This document shows, piece after piece, positions 33,895-44,660 of a stretch of DNA of 64,000 bases. The translations under genes were made by a program, and so were the position numbers. The stretch is from Diphasiastrum complanatum (lineage: Eukaryota > Streptophyta > Lycopodiopsida > Lycopodiales > Lycopodiaceae): positions 13,355,815 to 13,419,814 of the forward strand of contig CM055098.1 of the NCBI GenBank assembly GCA_029204225.1. Direction: 5' to 3'. Below the pieces are notes generated by a model. It made no database searches, had not been told where the DNA came from, and saw only the letters and a program-made list of their open reading frames with translations. Position 1 is the first letter of the stretch; the number at the start of each line of letters is the position of its first letter.

Positions 33895-36334
33895 AAATCT
33901 TAGAGAGTTTGTCTCTTGTAATCTTGCTTTCCAAGATTATTTCTCAAAATAGAGCTTCCTGCCAAGACTTCTTGCCAAATACGACCAAAAAACTCATCGG
34001 TCTGACAAAGATCGCGCAGAGAAAGATACAACTCAGATTGGAACTCAGCAAAGCATAACTGATTAACCTCTCCAATCTGGCTCAAAGCATCAGCGACACA
34101 ATTCGACGTACCTCGACGATACTTAATGTGAAATTTGAACCCTAAATGAGTTCCGACTGTTAGAAATGGTGAACTCCTGCAACTTTGTCGCAACACGAAC
34201 ACGAAGCGAAGGTCGAACGAGAACAACTCGCGACAGTCAACGTGCCTTGACTCGAAGCACAAACGATTCGTGAATCATTCGTGAATCATAAACATACCTC
34301 CAGGACCGCAAATCGCAAAGGGATGCAAAACGAAAGATTACGAACAAAACGAAAAGAGCGAAAGCAAACGAAGTAAACAAAATAAATGAAGGAGAATCTT
34401 TCGCGCTGCCAGTTGGTAGCTCAACGGGCTTGGAGTCGTAGACTTCACGCCCATGTGAAACGAGTGGCAACGACGGAGAGTAACTGATTAGTTGATTAGC
34501 GTTAACTAGTCTTGTGATTTCTGCGTTTAGCCATCTTGTAAACTCCACACAGTGGAGGTATAAACTATCCTTTCTGGATCATAGACGAGATGTGTGACAA
34601 TAGACTGAATCACTATAAGAGATAGAGAGAGAGGTAGCGAGTAGAGCAGAAAAGAAAAATACTAGAAACAATAGAGATGTGCATGAAAATCTGCCAACGA
34701 GCAGAACACAGCGAAAGAGCAGAGTGTCATTCCGCCAACGAGCGAGACACTGACGATCTTGCTCTAAAATTAAACTGATAATACAGTTGCTCTATTTTCG
34801 TGCATCTCCTTGTCTTGTGCTATCTGTCTTGATTGCTAGAATAGAATGTGTTCTGTGATGTGTAGTTGTGTGTCTAGGATCTTGTGAAGCTTCCGTGCAA
34901 AAGAAAATTCAAAGACACAAAATCGTTCGCAAAAAGGAAAACGAAAACGAAAAGAAATAGTTTTGCTATCGCGACACTGAACAGTTTTCACTTCCGCGAC
35001 ACCGACCAACGAGCCTTACAATCCCTAAGGTCTGAAGCATCACAGATATACTTAAGAGACTTGTGATCTGTCATAACCACGAATTTAGATCCGTACAAAT
35101 AATGTCTCCAGATTTTTTATGCATGGATGACAACAAAAAGTTCATTTTCATAAGTAGAATATCTACTTTGAGCTGGGTCCAACTTCTTGCTTTCGAAAGC
35201 CACAGGTCTACTATCATGGTAAAGGACTACACCCATCGCATAGTCACTAGCATCCGTTTCCACCAGGAAAGATTCGCTAGGGTCCCCTATGTGTAAGATA
35301 GGGGTTGTAGACAGTAACATCTTTAAAGCTTCAAACCTTTGAAAAAGTTCATCAGTCCAAACAACAAGTGGACTGATTTTTGAACGCCTTTCGGCCTTCT
35401 TCTTATTACCCTTTTCAATTTTTCTTTTGGCTTTCACTCCCTTAAGAAGATTTGTTAGAGGCAATGCAATTAAGGCATAGTCTTTAATGAATATATGGAA
35501 AAAACCTGTGAAGCCCAAAAAAGATTTTACTTCCCTAATGGTTTTCAGAATAGGCCAATCATGAACTTTTTGGACCTTATCGTAGTCGATCTCAAGACCT
35601 TGATCGGAAACGATATGTCCCAAATACTTGAGTCTTGTTTGAAAGAACTCACATTTAGACTCTTTAGCATAAAGCTTTGTCTACCTTAGATTATCTAAGA
35701 CTATACGCAAATGTGACTCGTGCTCCTCAAGAGTCTTACTGTAAATCAGTATGTCATCCAAAAATACCACGAGAAACTTCCCTAGATATGGACGAAGAAT
35801 ATCGTTCATCATCTGTTGGAAGGTTGCCAAGGCATTAGTTAGACCAAAGGGTAAAACTAAAAATTTGTAATGGCCATACCTAGAACAAAAACCAGTTTTG
35901 GAAACATCCCCCTCGTGAATTCTAATTGGATGGTACCCCAACCTAAGGTACAATTTGGTAAAATATTTAGCACCATTCAATCAGTCCATTAAGTCATTTA
36001 TCTGAGGTAAGGGATAACGGTTTCTAATTGTCATTTTATTAAGCTTTTTGTAATCGATACAAAGATGAATATCGCCATATTTCTTAACAAAACAGGAGCT
36101 CCCCTGGGTCTAATATGACCCTTACGTAATAACTTCTTAAGTTGACTAGCAACTTAATCTTCTTCCTTCGGGCTCATCCTGTAAGGCAAAAGCGATAGAG
36201 GAGAGCTATTGAGAAGACATGTGATGGTCTATTCCCCGTGAGGGGGGAAGACCCTCAGGCAACTGCTCAAGGAATACATCATTATATTCCTCCCTAAGTC
36301 TCTTAAAGATTTTGCCCTCAGACAAAAGTTCTAC
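33895..36334 (-). pseudogene. Ty3/gypsy pol relic (RT, RNase H), minus strand
   Basis: Read from 36334 leftwards: RT N-terminal [75 protein letters not shown], then FLVVFLDDILIYS (about 35740-35780) with the catalytic FLDD intact, QTRLKYLGHIVSDQGLEIDYDKV, FLGFTGFF, RNase H FLVETDASDYAMG and TDHKSLKYICDA. The RNase H end (LGFKFHIKYRRGTSNCVADALSQ) resumes at about 34140 after an 844-bp insertion. Stops and small gaps are scattered through it. It belongs to a different gypsy lineage from the relic at 1-8512 (FLDD and the EGLPPSRGIDHH motif). Its left end fades out near 33830; its right end abuts a copia fragment in opposite orientation. Confidence 0.88.
34158..35001 (+). mobile_element. Solo LTR inside gypsy RNase H
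   Basis: 844 bp beginning TGTTAGAAATGG and ending CCGCGACA, flanked by perfect CCGAC duplications (34153-34157 and 35002-35006). Removing it with one duplication rejoins the RNase H reading (KARW...LGFKFHIKY). No internal gag-pol or primer site is present, so it is best read as a solo LTR left by recombination between two LTRs. Orientation is not certain; a TATAAAC sequence near 34559 is on the plus strand. Confidence 0.82.
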
Positions 36335-36793
36335 ATTTACATGGTGCAACCCGAAGGTTATATTATCGAGGGTAAACACAATCATGTGTGTAAACTCCAT
36401 ACGGCACTTTATGGCTTGAAGCAATCTGTTCGAGCATGGTTTCAAAGGATTAATACTTTTCTTATTGATCACGGCTACACACCTAGCTCTTCAGATTCAA
36501 ACGTTTACTTAGGCCAAGACAATGCTTTCTTCTGAATTCGACATGACCGATCTGGGTGAGGCTCATTTCTTCCTTGGTATACAAATCCACAGAGACAGAA
36601 AACAAAAGCTGGTCTACATTACACAACAGAGGTGCATCTACAACATGTTAGTCAGATATAATCTGATGAATTGCAAGTTAGCTCTCTCACCAATGGAACC
36701 AAGACTCTGACTGTCAATAGACTAATGTCCCCAAACATTTCATAAGAAGTACTATATGCGTGAGTATCTTAACCATTCTATTATAGGATATCT
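36335..36793 (+). pseudogene. copia RT fragment with YVDD deleted
   Basis: Begins at YMVQPEGYI and continues LHTALYGLKQSVRAWFQR and SSSDSNVYLGQDN, then jumps near 36530 in a different frame to SSEFDMTDLGEAHFFLGIQI, KPLALSPME-like and LNHSIIGY. The roughly 40 codons that normally lie between these, including the YVDD catalytic motif, are gone. Confidence 0.88.
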
Positions 36794-37623
36794 TGTGAAA
36801 AATGCAAAAATAAGTTTGGTAGAGGCCAAAAATCTTGTATATAGATAAACACACATGTGTGGAGCTTGTTCCCATGTGTGAAAATAGTGTACTTGTCATG
36901 TACCATAATCATATAGGTTGTACATATGATTTAATTCAAGTTCTAGTGGCTAAAAAGGCCAAAACTAGTTTTCTAGGCATATGACACATGGCATCAATCT
37001 ATTGATTGCATGAGCCACATCCTTTAGTTAGGTGTCACATCCCATGTGTAGAGGACAGCTCACATGTGTGGAATAAGCTGAAATAGACGAATTTTGACTT
37101 CTAGAAGACTTTCAAGTAGCCCCATATAGAAGGAAAATGGACCAAAAGTGCTCAAAATAGAAGGTTTTGTCCAAGTGTCAGTTTTACATCATGAATCATC
37201 ATATGCCAAAGCACCTTCACACATGTGGGATCAAAGGGATGATCAGTACCACGAGCTCCCACTTATTGTATATATAGAGCCACATTTGGCCATAATCAGC
37301 ATGAGACACCAATCTTGGTTTTGAAAGCAATTTTGAGTGATTCTCTCCATTTGTCTACATTTGTTTTGATTGTTTTGAGGTTCTATCAATGTGTACTTGA
37401 TTTTCAGGTTGGAGTCCGTACTCAGACAGTGTTTCACACGTGTGAAACCATAAAGTACACTTACCTTCAATTAATGATTGTTCTTGTTAGGATTTTGTGT
37501 CTAGAATTGATCTAGATTGATCTTAATCTGAAGTAGATTAATAGATCAAGTAATCTGACAACCAATCCCTCTTGAGGATCAGATTAGGATCCACTCTTGG
37601 TCCTTTTTGTACCTTTTTGCACA
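36794..37623 (+). repeat. 5' LTR of element B
   Basis: 830 bp, TGTGAAAAATGC...TTTTTGCACA. TATATATA box at about 37269-37276; CACACGTGTG near 37435 and CACACATGTGTG near 36848. Confidence 0.94.
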
Positions 37624-37635
37624 TGGTATCAGAGC
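37624..37635 (+). other. primer-binding site of element B
   Basis: TGGTATCAGAGC directly after the LTR end, as in A and E. Confidence 0.94.
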
Positions 37636-39222
37636 CTAGTACAAGAGGTTTTGTTGAAATTGATAGGGTTAATCCAAATCAAAGCCAAAATTAGCAGTTT
37701 TCTGAAAACTAGTCAAATTTTGTGTTACGAGTTGGATTTGATAGCTATCCTCAAAATTTTTGGTCCAGATCTTGTTGTGGGCTGTAGGAACCCTTTTCAC
37801 ACGTGTGAGGCCCCAGTTCCGGTTTTGGCTAAGAAATTTCAAAAATTTGTAGAATTTGACTCACATACCCAATTTGAGTGATTTTTGGTACAAAATCAAG
37901 CATTTTCTATAGTAAATCTAATCCTTTGATTAGTTCTTGGATTGGATCAGCCAAAAAATTAAAATTGAAGCTTGAAATAGGTGCATTAATTGATCTTCTC
38001 TGATTTTTTGAGTGTATGTTGAAGTTAAGAGAGATTTTGCTAAAAATCATAGATTAAGGACCGATATACAAGGTGAGAGGTTGAAATCCATTGTACCATC
38101 ACTCTAGATTTGTTCAAGAGTGATAGGGTCAAGTTTAGAAGCATCAATTTGCTAGAAAACATCTTTGGATCTGTCCTCCAAGTGAAACCTTTGAGAGTTT
38201 CTAGTGCATATAGAGCATCTATGCAAATCTTTTGTAGAATTTGACATAGATTGGCTTCAATTGAGAGTTCTAGAAAAGAGATTGAGATCCAAGTAACATT
38301 ATTCAACCCTACTCAATTTGTTTGAGTGATTGTAAGGTTTGAAAAGAGTCATTAAGGTGTCTATGGAAAATGTGTAGAGAGAGATCCAATTTTCTAAGAG
38401 TTCCTTCCTTTGTAGAGGGCAAGATCTAGAAGCTCATTATGTGTTGTTATTGGTGGAGAGTTTGTCTCTTCCTAGGTGATCAAATCTTTCTAAGTGGCAT
38501 TAGCTCTTTGAAACACAATATCTTAGTGAGAAAAATCGCAACTTTTGATTTTGAATTTCATTCCAAGTCTTAAAAGGTAGAGTAATTGGTGGAATCCAAT
38601 AGGAGTGATTGAATTCAATTTGTTGAGCAAAAATTGACATAGTATGTATGAAACTCAAATTAGTTCTATTCAACTTTCTTTGTGAGAGTGTGAGGGTCAA
38701 TTTGTGATCCCATTGGATGTCTAGAATGAGGAGGAGTCCATATTTGAGTATTTATGCATGGTTGAGATCTTTGTGAATCTCTAGTTGTCTAAATTTTAAG
38801 CTTTGTGAAAAATTGGTGGTATAGTTTGTTGTCACATCAAATCAAATTCATTCTAAATCTCAAGTGTGAGATTATTTGGGTCAAGAGTAAGTCCAAAAGA
38901 AATGATTAAGTTTGATTTTCATGTATTTGAAACAAAACCCATCTTTTGTTCAAGAATCTCAAGTGTTGAGAGAACTAGTCAAGTGAAAAGGAAAATCTAG
39001 GTGTCAAATCTTTTTCATATCCATTTCAACTTTCAAAAGAAAGAGTCATTGGTATTTGATGAGTTCAATAGGAGATTGGATCTGATTTCTTTCGTGATTT
39101 GATTCAAAGATTGTGTGCTTTTGTCTTAGTGATCAAAGCAAAGTTTCCAAGTGACTAGTCATTAGTGTGAAGATTGATTCTTAGGTTTGTGAGCTAGATC
39201 TTTTGTAGATCATTCTAGATTA
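37636..39222 (+). other. Leader of element B, no gene seen
   Basis: About 1.6 kb collinear with the leader of A; contains CACACGTGTG near 37798. No ORF with a domain. Confidence 0.75.
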
Positions 39223-40568
39223 TTGAAGATGTTTAAATCTAGTCTCTTGAAAGTCACAAATTACATTTGTAGAATCATATCACAGGTTTTTATTCACATG
39301 GCATCAATAGGTGGCATCCTATTGAAGGAAAGAAAGGATCCTAAGTGCAACCTTTGTGGCAAGGGAGGATATTTTTTCTCAAGATGCTACAAAAAGAAGA
39401 CCAGTCCATCCAAGGAGAACCAAAGCAAGGGGGCCGAGGTGAAGGATGGAGCTTCAAGTTCAAAATGCAAATACAAGAAGGACAAGTCCAAGGAAAGGTG
39501 TTTCCTTTGTGGAAAGGTGAATGGGGATTGGAGTCTCACAAGGACTTGCAAGATTTGTCTTCAAGAGTCCATCACAACACATGTTGAATCTTTTGAAATT
39601 TTTCATTTGGAAGTGCATTGTTTGGTTCAAGATGCAAAGATAGATGTCACTTTCATGAAAGTAACTTGGATTTATTTTATGTCCTTGGAAAGTATTTTGC
39701 TTGGAACTTTGGACAAGTTCAAACTTACTATTATTATCCAAGAGAAATCAATTAAGAATAAGGAGCAATCACAAAATGAAAATAGTTTCATTTATGCTCT
39801 CATGTCAACTTATGAAGAACCATTTTGCTTTGAAGAGATTTTTGTATCTCAAATGTGGATTAAGGCAATACTAGTTGAGTGTGATGCCTTAAAAGATAGC
39901 AAAATATGTTTTTCTTGTAAGCTTACATTAGTTATGAAGTCAAGGAAATGGAAATATCTTCATAATGTAGGATCTTTTGGTTTCAATAAGATCATGAATG
40001 ATGTGTTCATTCATAAAGATGAAAATTGTAAGTTATCAATCTTAAAGGCAAGTTGTAAACTTCTTATGAGAATAAGTGAAGCATCCAAAGTGGACACTTA
40101 TATCCATAAGCAAGTAGTTAGCCTTATTGACATGAAAATACCTTTTGATTTCAATATTGGAAAAATCATGCCAAGTTGTGGTGATTTTTGTACTTATGTT
40201 TCTAGCATAAGTAATCTTGATAATCATATATTTGTTGTGATCATTATGAGACATGGAGGTCTCGGAAGAAGGAGCATCATGAAGAGGATCTTAAGGAGTC
40301 ATCTCAAGGTTCAAGTGTGCCAAGGATTGAGGAGGAGAGACCTTCTCAAGTTGTGATTCCAAAAAGAAACTCAAGAAACATGGTTGAACCCATGTGGCTC
40401 GCATTTCAAGGGAAAGAGGAGCATATCTCATGTGAAGGAACAAGCCTCAAGGTCAAGCATCTACATGAAAATTGGAAGGAATCAATTTTGGAGGTGCTAG
40501 GATGGTGCAAAGCTCTCAAGCTCATCAAAGATGTCAACATCAAAGAAGCACTATCATGGATATGGTGA
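39223..40568 (+). pseudogene. Element B ORF, frameshifted copy of the element A ORF
   Basis: The frame 39223-40356 (377 codons) matches the element A product, with the same Tyr-for-His knuckle CNLCGKGGYFFSRC and the same CFLC-X12-CKIC cluster. Near 40230-40320 a small indel shifts the frame; the C-terminal part (PRIEEERPSQVVIPKRNSRNMVEP...EALSWIW) continues in frame 40317-40568. Most differences from A are conservative, so the protein was probably under constraint until fairly recently, or the copies share a recent parent. Function unknown. Confidence 0.75.
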
Positions 40569-40693
40569 TTTTAGATCAAAATCAAGCTCATTGGCTGATC
40601 TTCACACCTTTTGAACCAGCAAAGACCAATTCAGCCCATGGAGTCAAGTTCAAGATCATCACGTTTCCATCAAGCTAGATTTTTGAGGAGGAG

Positions 40694-41526
40694 TGTGAAA
40701 AATGCAAAAATAAGCTTGGTAGAGGCCAAAAATCTTGTATATAGATCAACACACATGTGTGGAGCCTGTTCCCACGTGTGAAAATAGTGTACTTGTCATG
40801 TACCATAATCATATAGGTTGTACATATGATTTAATTCAAGTTCTATTGGCTAAAAAGGCCAAAAACTAGTTTTCTAGACATATGACACATGGCATCAATC
40901 TATTGATTGCATGAGCCACATCCTTTGGTTAGGTGTCATATCCCATGTGTAGAGGACAGCTCACATGTGTGGAATAAGCTGAAGTAGGCAAATTTTGACT
41001 TCTAGAATATTTCCAAGTAGATCTCCATATAGAAGGAAAATGGACCAAAAGTGCTCAAAATAGAAGGTTTTGTCCAAGTGTCAGTTTTGCATGATGAATC
41101 ATCATATGACAAAGCACCTTCACACATGTGGGATAAGAGGGATGATCAGTACCACGAGCTCCCACTTATTGTATATATAGAGCCACATTTGGCCATAATC
41201 AACGTGAGACACCAATCTTGGTTTTGGAAGCAATTTTGAGTGATTCTCTCCATTTGTCTACATTTGTTTTGATTGTTTTGAGGTTCTATCAATGTGTACT
41301 TGATTTTCAGGTTGGAGTCCGTACTCAGACAGTGTTTCATATGTGTGAAACCATAAAGTACACTTACCTTCAATTAATAATTGTTCTTGTTAGGATTTTG
41401 TGTCTAGAATTGATCTAGATTGATCTTAATCTGAAGTAGATTAATAGATCAAGTAATCTGACAACCAATCCCTCTTGAGGATCAGATTAGGATCCACTCT
41501 TGGTCCTTTTTGTACCTTTTTGCACA
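40694..41526 (+). repeat. 3' LTR of element B
   Basis: 833 bp, collinear with the 5' LTR with scattered substitutions; the main palindrome here reads CATATGTGTG near 41338, i.e. partly lost. Confidence 0.94.
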
Positions 41527-42200
41527 TATCTTATGTACGCCATGATCTGTACCAGGCCAGACATAGCTTTTGCAGTCAACTCTTTCAGTCAGTTTATGAC
41601 TAACCCTGGTATAACACATTGGAAGGCTCTTATCAAGGTCATGAGATATCTTCGAGCTACTATGGACTTTTGCATTTGTTATGGAGCAGTTGATAACGAC
41701 AAACTCAATTTTCTCAATGGTTACACAGATGCAAGTTGGGCAGGAGATGTAGACACTCGTAAATCCACTTCCGAATTTACATTCTTCCTTAACAATGGTC
41801 CATTTTCTTGGAACAGTCGCAAGCAATTTTTGATAGCTCTATCTTCCACTGAATCAAAGTATATTGCAGTCTCTCAAGCTACAAAGAAAACAATTTGGTT
41901 GAGGAATTTACTCTCAGATATCGGTCTGAATCAATATGTTCCGAGGACATTATTTTGTGATAATCAAAGTGCCATTACTTTATCAGCCAACCCTAGATTT
42001 CATTCCATGATTAAGCACATTGAACTGAAGTATCATTTCATCGGAAGCAAAGTTCTCAACGAAGAGGTCAGATTGCAGTACTGTAGAATGCAAGATATGA
42101 AAAAAGATGTTTTTACTAAATCATTAACTTTGGAGTCACACAGAAGATTCTGTGTAGAACTAAGTTTAAAGGTCAAAGCATTCAAGGATTCAAATTAAGC
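41527..42200 (+). pseudogene. copia RNase H of element H
   Basis: Open from LMYAMICTRPDIAFAV to a stop at about 42198. RNase H acidic residues are in place: GYTDASWAGDVDTRKSTS, ALSSTESKYIAVSQA and LFCDNQSAITL, then HIELKYHFI and KKDVFTKSL. The domain itself looks intact but it is severed from the rest of pol by element B and the RT deletion. Confidence 0.9.
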
Positions 42201-42205
42201 GGGAG

Positions 42206-43227
42206 TGTTGGATTATTCTCCTTCTTACCAATCGACTAATCGGTTTTAATCTTCATCCATTGTTTATCCAGTTCTACGGATTTTTTTGTGTTTTTATGCA
42301 GTGTGCAGAATTACAAGTGTTTTTACACAGTCTGCAGAAATACATGGAGTTTGAAACAGTGTTGTCTTTTTCACCTGTTAGGAATCCCGTTGAAAAATGC
42401 AGTGTCGCCTTTTTCGCATGACAGAAATCTCGTGTAAAATCACAGTGTCGCAATTTTCACTTTTTCCAAAGAACCTCAAATGTTAAGGAAATGACTCTGG
42501 CAAAGTGTGGGACAACCCTAAATGAGATTTAAGGGCACCTTTACCTTTTTCGTCTTTTTTGCAAAAAAACCCGACACGGTCTTTTTTTCGCGACAGTGTT
42601 GTATGTGGTTGTTTTAGTTCATTTATGTAAAGCTACAGTTTTGGTTCATTTATGCAGACAGAAGAACGTATACAACCAATTTCACCGCTTATCAACAATC
42701 AATGACAAGGATCGAATGAATGTCAGCGGATCACCAGCCAACTGGCGATGCAATTGACGACCTAATTTTTTAGTATAAATAGTTGTTCATATTCATACAA
42801 TTTTATCATTATTAGAAGTTGAAGTTATCAGAAGAAGTTTTTGAATAATTAGCTCTCTCTCTCTCAAGCCTGCGAGCTTGAACACTCATGAGCATTCTAG
42901 CTCACTTCTTAGAGTTGTTTTAGAGATTGCTATTGTGCCACTGCTTATTAGCATTGCACTTAATTCAGACTTTCATTTTAGCCGCTCAGAGATAGCATAG
43001 AGTATGCAGCTTTGATCCGCAGCTCATTGTATTCATTTACTTCTATTATGTTTTTCATACTGAATCACTATTGTTTTGTTTGAAATTGATAGGCGTAGTC
43101 ATGCATTGTGAAAGAAGAAGATAGTTTATTCCGCCATGCACAAAAAGATTTCTTTCTAGACACTCGAATTATTTTTATTCATTTATTTTTCAAGCTAGAC
43201 CTATCTTCTGCACACCACTTTCTGACA
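42206..43227 (+). repeat. 3' LTR of element H
   Basis: Starts TGTTGGATTATTC right after a GGGAG purine stretch and ends about TTTCTGACA. TATAAATA at 42774-42781. The end is set from the TG...CA rule only, because no second LTR is in the window. Confidence 0.65.
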
Positions 43228-43249
43228 ACTTACAATTGGCTTGATGGTA

Positions 43250-43425
43250 GAATCTAATGACATAACACCTCTTGATTTCATTTGTCAAATTGGGCCAATC
43301 AGAATGTGAGGTGTAGAAAAATGGTCTAATCATTGTAAGAGGTGGCATGTAGGTGGTCCAATCAAAGTAAGAGGTGATGTTTTAGAGGTTCAATCATTTT
43401 GCACCATTTTCATTCTCATGGATCT
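43250..43425 (+). repeat. Left arm of a 150-bp inverted repeat, CCAAT-rich
   Basis: Contains four degenerate 35-bp units of the form GGTCCAATCA..GTAAGAGGTG. The reverse complement of the whole block, diverged, is at 45315-45465. Confidence 0.8.
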
Positions 43426-44164
43426 CGAGCTACTATGAGTGAGAGTGAGATTGAGTCCACACTTAGTTTTTTGTAATGAGATTGAGATGTAACATGCTCC
43501 AACACTTAGAAATATTTTTAGATTCTCTCTCTACTCGAGAGCTTGATGTAGCATTCTCTCTCTATCCGAGAGCGAGCCAATTTTATACTTAGTTTTTTTC
43601 ATCCAAAGTTGTATCTCATTATGTGTGATGAATGGTTTGATGCATGTGTAGATTGTTCTTGTCTTAGATTTTTGAGCTGTGCAAGGTGGATCTATGTGCA
43701 ATCACACACATCTTAGAAGATCATTCACATTGTTTGAGATGTCCTCACACGTGTGAAAAGTACACTTTTTTCACTTGACTCCTCCTTGAGCCTTGCAAGT
43801 TCCTTGATACCAACAACATTAGAAGCACTTACATTCACACTTGAAACAACATTCCTGACATTAATATGTCAATCTCCATGGATTTGAAATTTGAATGCTC
43901 CAAATTCTCCTATTGAGAAACAAGCTCTCCTTTGGCTTCCATCACATCCAAATTGTGATTAGATCTCACACAAATATCAAGTTTGAAAAGTCTACCATCT
44001 CTAATCCCTTTGGCCATGACATTTCCTTTCTTCATGATAAAGCAAGTGTTGCAATCAAACTTGACATCATATTACACTCAACAAATTTTTGGACATTAAA
44101 GGAACATACAAAACATTTTGAAGCCCTGCTCTCCTTCTTGACTCAATCCAAATAGGAATGGTTC
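43426..44164. other. LTR-like sequence, no gene seen
   Basis: Contains GATCTATGTGCAATCACA near 43688, shared with 50367, and CACACGTGTG near 43746, followed by a pyrimidine stretch (CTCCTCCTTGAG) that would be a polypurine tract for a minus-strand element. Probably the 3' LTR of relic C. Confidence 0.5.
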
Positions 44165-44660
44165 CTATCCCATGAATCTCACATTTAGCACCATTCTCAA
44201 CAAGAATAGACTTCTTAGAACTTGAATATGATGAAAATTAAAAAATAACTTCCTTTGTCTTATGACATGTGAGTTTACCACACTATCGATCCACCAATGA
44301 TCTTGCTCCAAAGAAATTGATAATGTACTCATGCATGCCATGAGTGACTCATCTTCATTGAAGCCATCTCCTTTTTTATTGCTGATGTTCGCTTGCCATC
44401 CTTCTTGATTTTTTTCATTCCTAATATTTTTTGGCACTTCAAGAAAAAATGCCCCTTCTTGCCACAATAATAGCACTTGAATCTCTTACTTGCCTCCAAT
44501 AGGTAGCCTCCTATTGATGAGGAAGTACTTGTACACAAAGCACACACTTGTGATATGATTCTACAAATTGAATTTGTGATCCTCGAGAAACTAAATTTGA
44601 ACACACCAAAAATCCAAAAAGATCTACAAAAGATTTGAATCACAAATCTTAGAATCAATC
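44165..44660 (-). pseudogene. Relic C: copia gag zinc knuckle and protease start
   Basis: Minus-strand frames 44658-44329 and 44476-44165 encode a segment homologous to the A/B ORF start (NSICRIISQV, IGGYLLEASKRFKC) but with an intact knuckle CYYCGKKGHFFLKC, followed in the other frame by a copia protease motif HWWIDSVVNSHV (normally WIDSGASSHM). It therefore links the A/B family to an autonomous copia ancestor. The rest of pol is absent. Confidence 0.75.

Larger units (their letters stand above)
36794..41526 (+). mobile_element. Element B: non-autonomous LTR retrotransposon
   Basis: 4733 bp, same family as element A in structure and sequence. LTRs 36794-37623 and 40694-41526, primer-binding site 37624-37635, polypurine tract 40685-40693, and a perfect TATCT duplication (36789-36793 and 41527-41531). 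Like A it has only one ORF region and no integrase, RT or RNase H. The target is the RT/RNase H junction of copia element H. Confidence 0.95.
36335..43227 (+). mobile_element. Element H: 5'-truncated Ty1/copia, split by element B
   Basis: RT fragment (36335-36793), element B, RNase H (41527-42198) and a 3' LTR (42206-43227). Gag, protease, integrase and half of RT are missing; the left edge abuts the antisense gypsy relic. Removal of B restores the copia phrase GYLMYAMICTRPDIAFAV exactly. Confidence 0.85.
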
